Positions 63,726-64,000 of a DNA stretch of 64,000 bases are shown one piece after another. The DNA comes from Streptomyces sp. NBC_01283 (GTDB lineage Bacteria > Actinomycetota > Actinomycetes > Streptomycetales > Streptomycetaceae): NCBI RefSeq assembly GCF_041435335.1, contig NZ_CP108430.1:2958501-3022500 (forward strand), read 5' to 3'. The position numbers were made by a program, and so were the translations under genes. The notes under the pieces were generated by a model. The model was not told where the DNA came from and made no database searches. It was given only the letters and a program-made list of their open reading frames with translations. Every line of letters begins with the position of its first letter. The stretch's first letter is position 1.

Positions 63726-64000
63726 TTAGTCCTCCCCCAGGATCTGCGGCACCTTGAAACGCTGCTGCTCTTGTGCCGGGGCGCCGGAGAGCGCCTGCTC
63801 GGGGGTGAGCGACGGACGGACCTCGTCCGCGCGCATGACGTTCGTCAGCGGCAGCGGGTGGGAGGTCGGCGGTACGTCTTGGTCGGCGACCTCGGAGACG
63901 CGGGCGACCGCGCCGATGATGTCGTCGAGCTGTCCGGCGAAGTGGTCGAGCTCTTCGTCCTTCAGCTCAAGACGTGCTAGGCGGGCGAGGTGGGCGACCT
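63726..64000 (-). CDS. gatC: Amidotransferase subunit C, 5' end cut by the window
   Basis: Minus strand 64000 to the TAA at 63726 gives 91 codons, reading [16 protein letters not shown]..., [35 protein letters not shown] and ending KVPQILGED. This is the helical GatC fold with the conserved LARLEL opening and MRxDEV segment, so only a few N-terminal residues are missing. It wraps around GatA and GatB and stabilises the complex. First gene of gatCA-(80 aa)-gatB. Confidence 0.95.
   Translation of the reverse strand, partial: VAHLARLARLELKDEELDHFAGQLDDIIGAVARVSEVADQDVPPTSHPLPLTNVMRADEVRPSLTPEQALSGAPAQEQQRFKVPQILGED

Overview
The window is a piece of a Streptomyces-type chromosome. The evidence is very high GC with G/C-ending codons, GGAGG-type ribosome binding sites with many GTG starts, long GC-rich hairpin terminators, Tat and lipoprotein exports, AfsR/LAL-type ATPases, PucR and SpoIIE-type regulators. 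The order gatCAB ... ilvBNC-serA ... putA/pruA ... leuB-ilvE ... urease ... cimA also matches the central chromosome of Streptomyces as I remember it. I saw no phage, insertion sequence, CRISPR array, tRNA or rRNA. Starts were moved from the longest open frame wherever a ribosome binding site or a coupled stop/start argued for it.

Layout. 1-5.9 kb: partial alpha/beta hydrolase behind a perfect palindromic operator, a TPM-domain membrane protein, citramalate synthase (cimA) with its own attenuator-like leader, and an exported beta-propeller protein next to the frameshifted tail of a lost paralogue. 5.9-11.7 kb: apparent operon ureAB-ureC-agmatine deiminase-TetR, divergent from an NCS1 permease; the urease is an unusual type without accessory genes. 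11.6-16.8 kb: methyltransferase, ilvE, leuB, Tat-exported metallophosphatase, a 42-residue gene. 17-23.9 kb: LysR/oxidoreductase pair, a PP2C phosphatase with an ATPase-TPR protein, an SDR, and an AAC(2')-like acetyltransferase. 23.9-26.8 kb: a compact phospholipid-type operon (CDP-alcohol phosphotransferase, CdsA-like, acyltransferase) carrying an in-frame 156-bp duplication. 26.9-30.1 kb: nitroreductase, old yellow enzyme divergent from a MerR regulator, dehalogenase-type hydrolase. 30.2-34.2 kb: proline catabolism (pruA, proline dehydrogenase) divergent from a PucR-type activator. 34.2-36.5 kb: TetR/MFS drug efflux pair.

36.6-42.1 kb: serA, then ilvBNC preceded by a leader peptide and intrinsic terminator. 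42.2-49.1 kb: GGDEF/degenerate-EAL membrane protein, 2-hydroxyacid dehydrogenase, aldo/keto reductase, PQQ-type sugar dehydrogenase lipoprotein, small protein. 49.2-58.8 kb: large LuxR-type (LAL) regulator coupled to a 62-residue gene, membrane protein with an Asp-rich repeat, GNAT, MMPL transporter, Tat-exported phospholipase C. 59-64 kb: ArsB/SLC13-type permease and gatC-gatA-small membrane protein-gatB (glutamyl-tRNA amidotransferase), with gatC cut by the window end.

The strongest theme is branched-chain amino acid synthesis (cimA, leuB, ilvE, ilvB, ilvN, ilvC). Three separate loci carry short leader reading frames with Ile/Leu/Val codons: ilvB (clear), cimA (good candidate) and ilvE (speculative). 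Other points of interest are the accessory-less urease/agmatine operon, the non-canonical CDP-alcohol phosphotransferase operon, and several clean palindromic operators in divergent intergenic regions.
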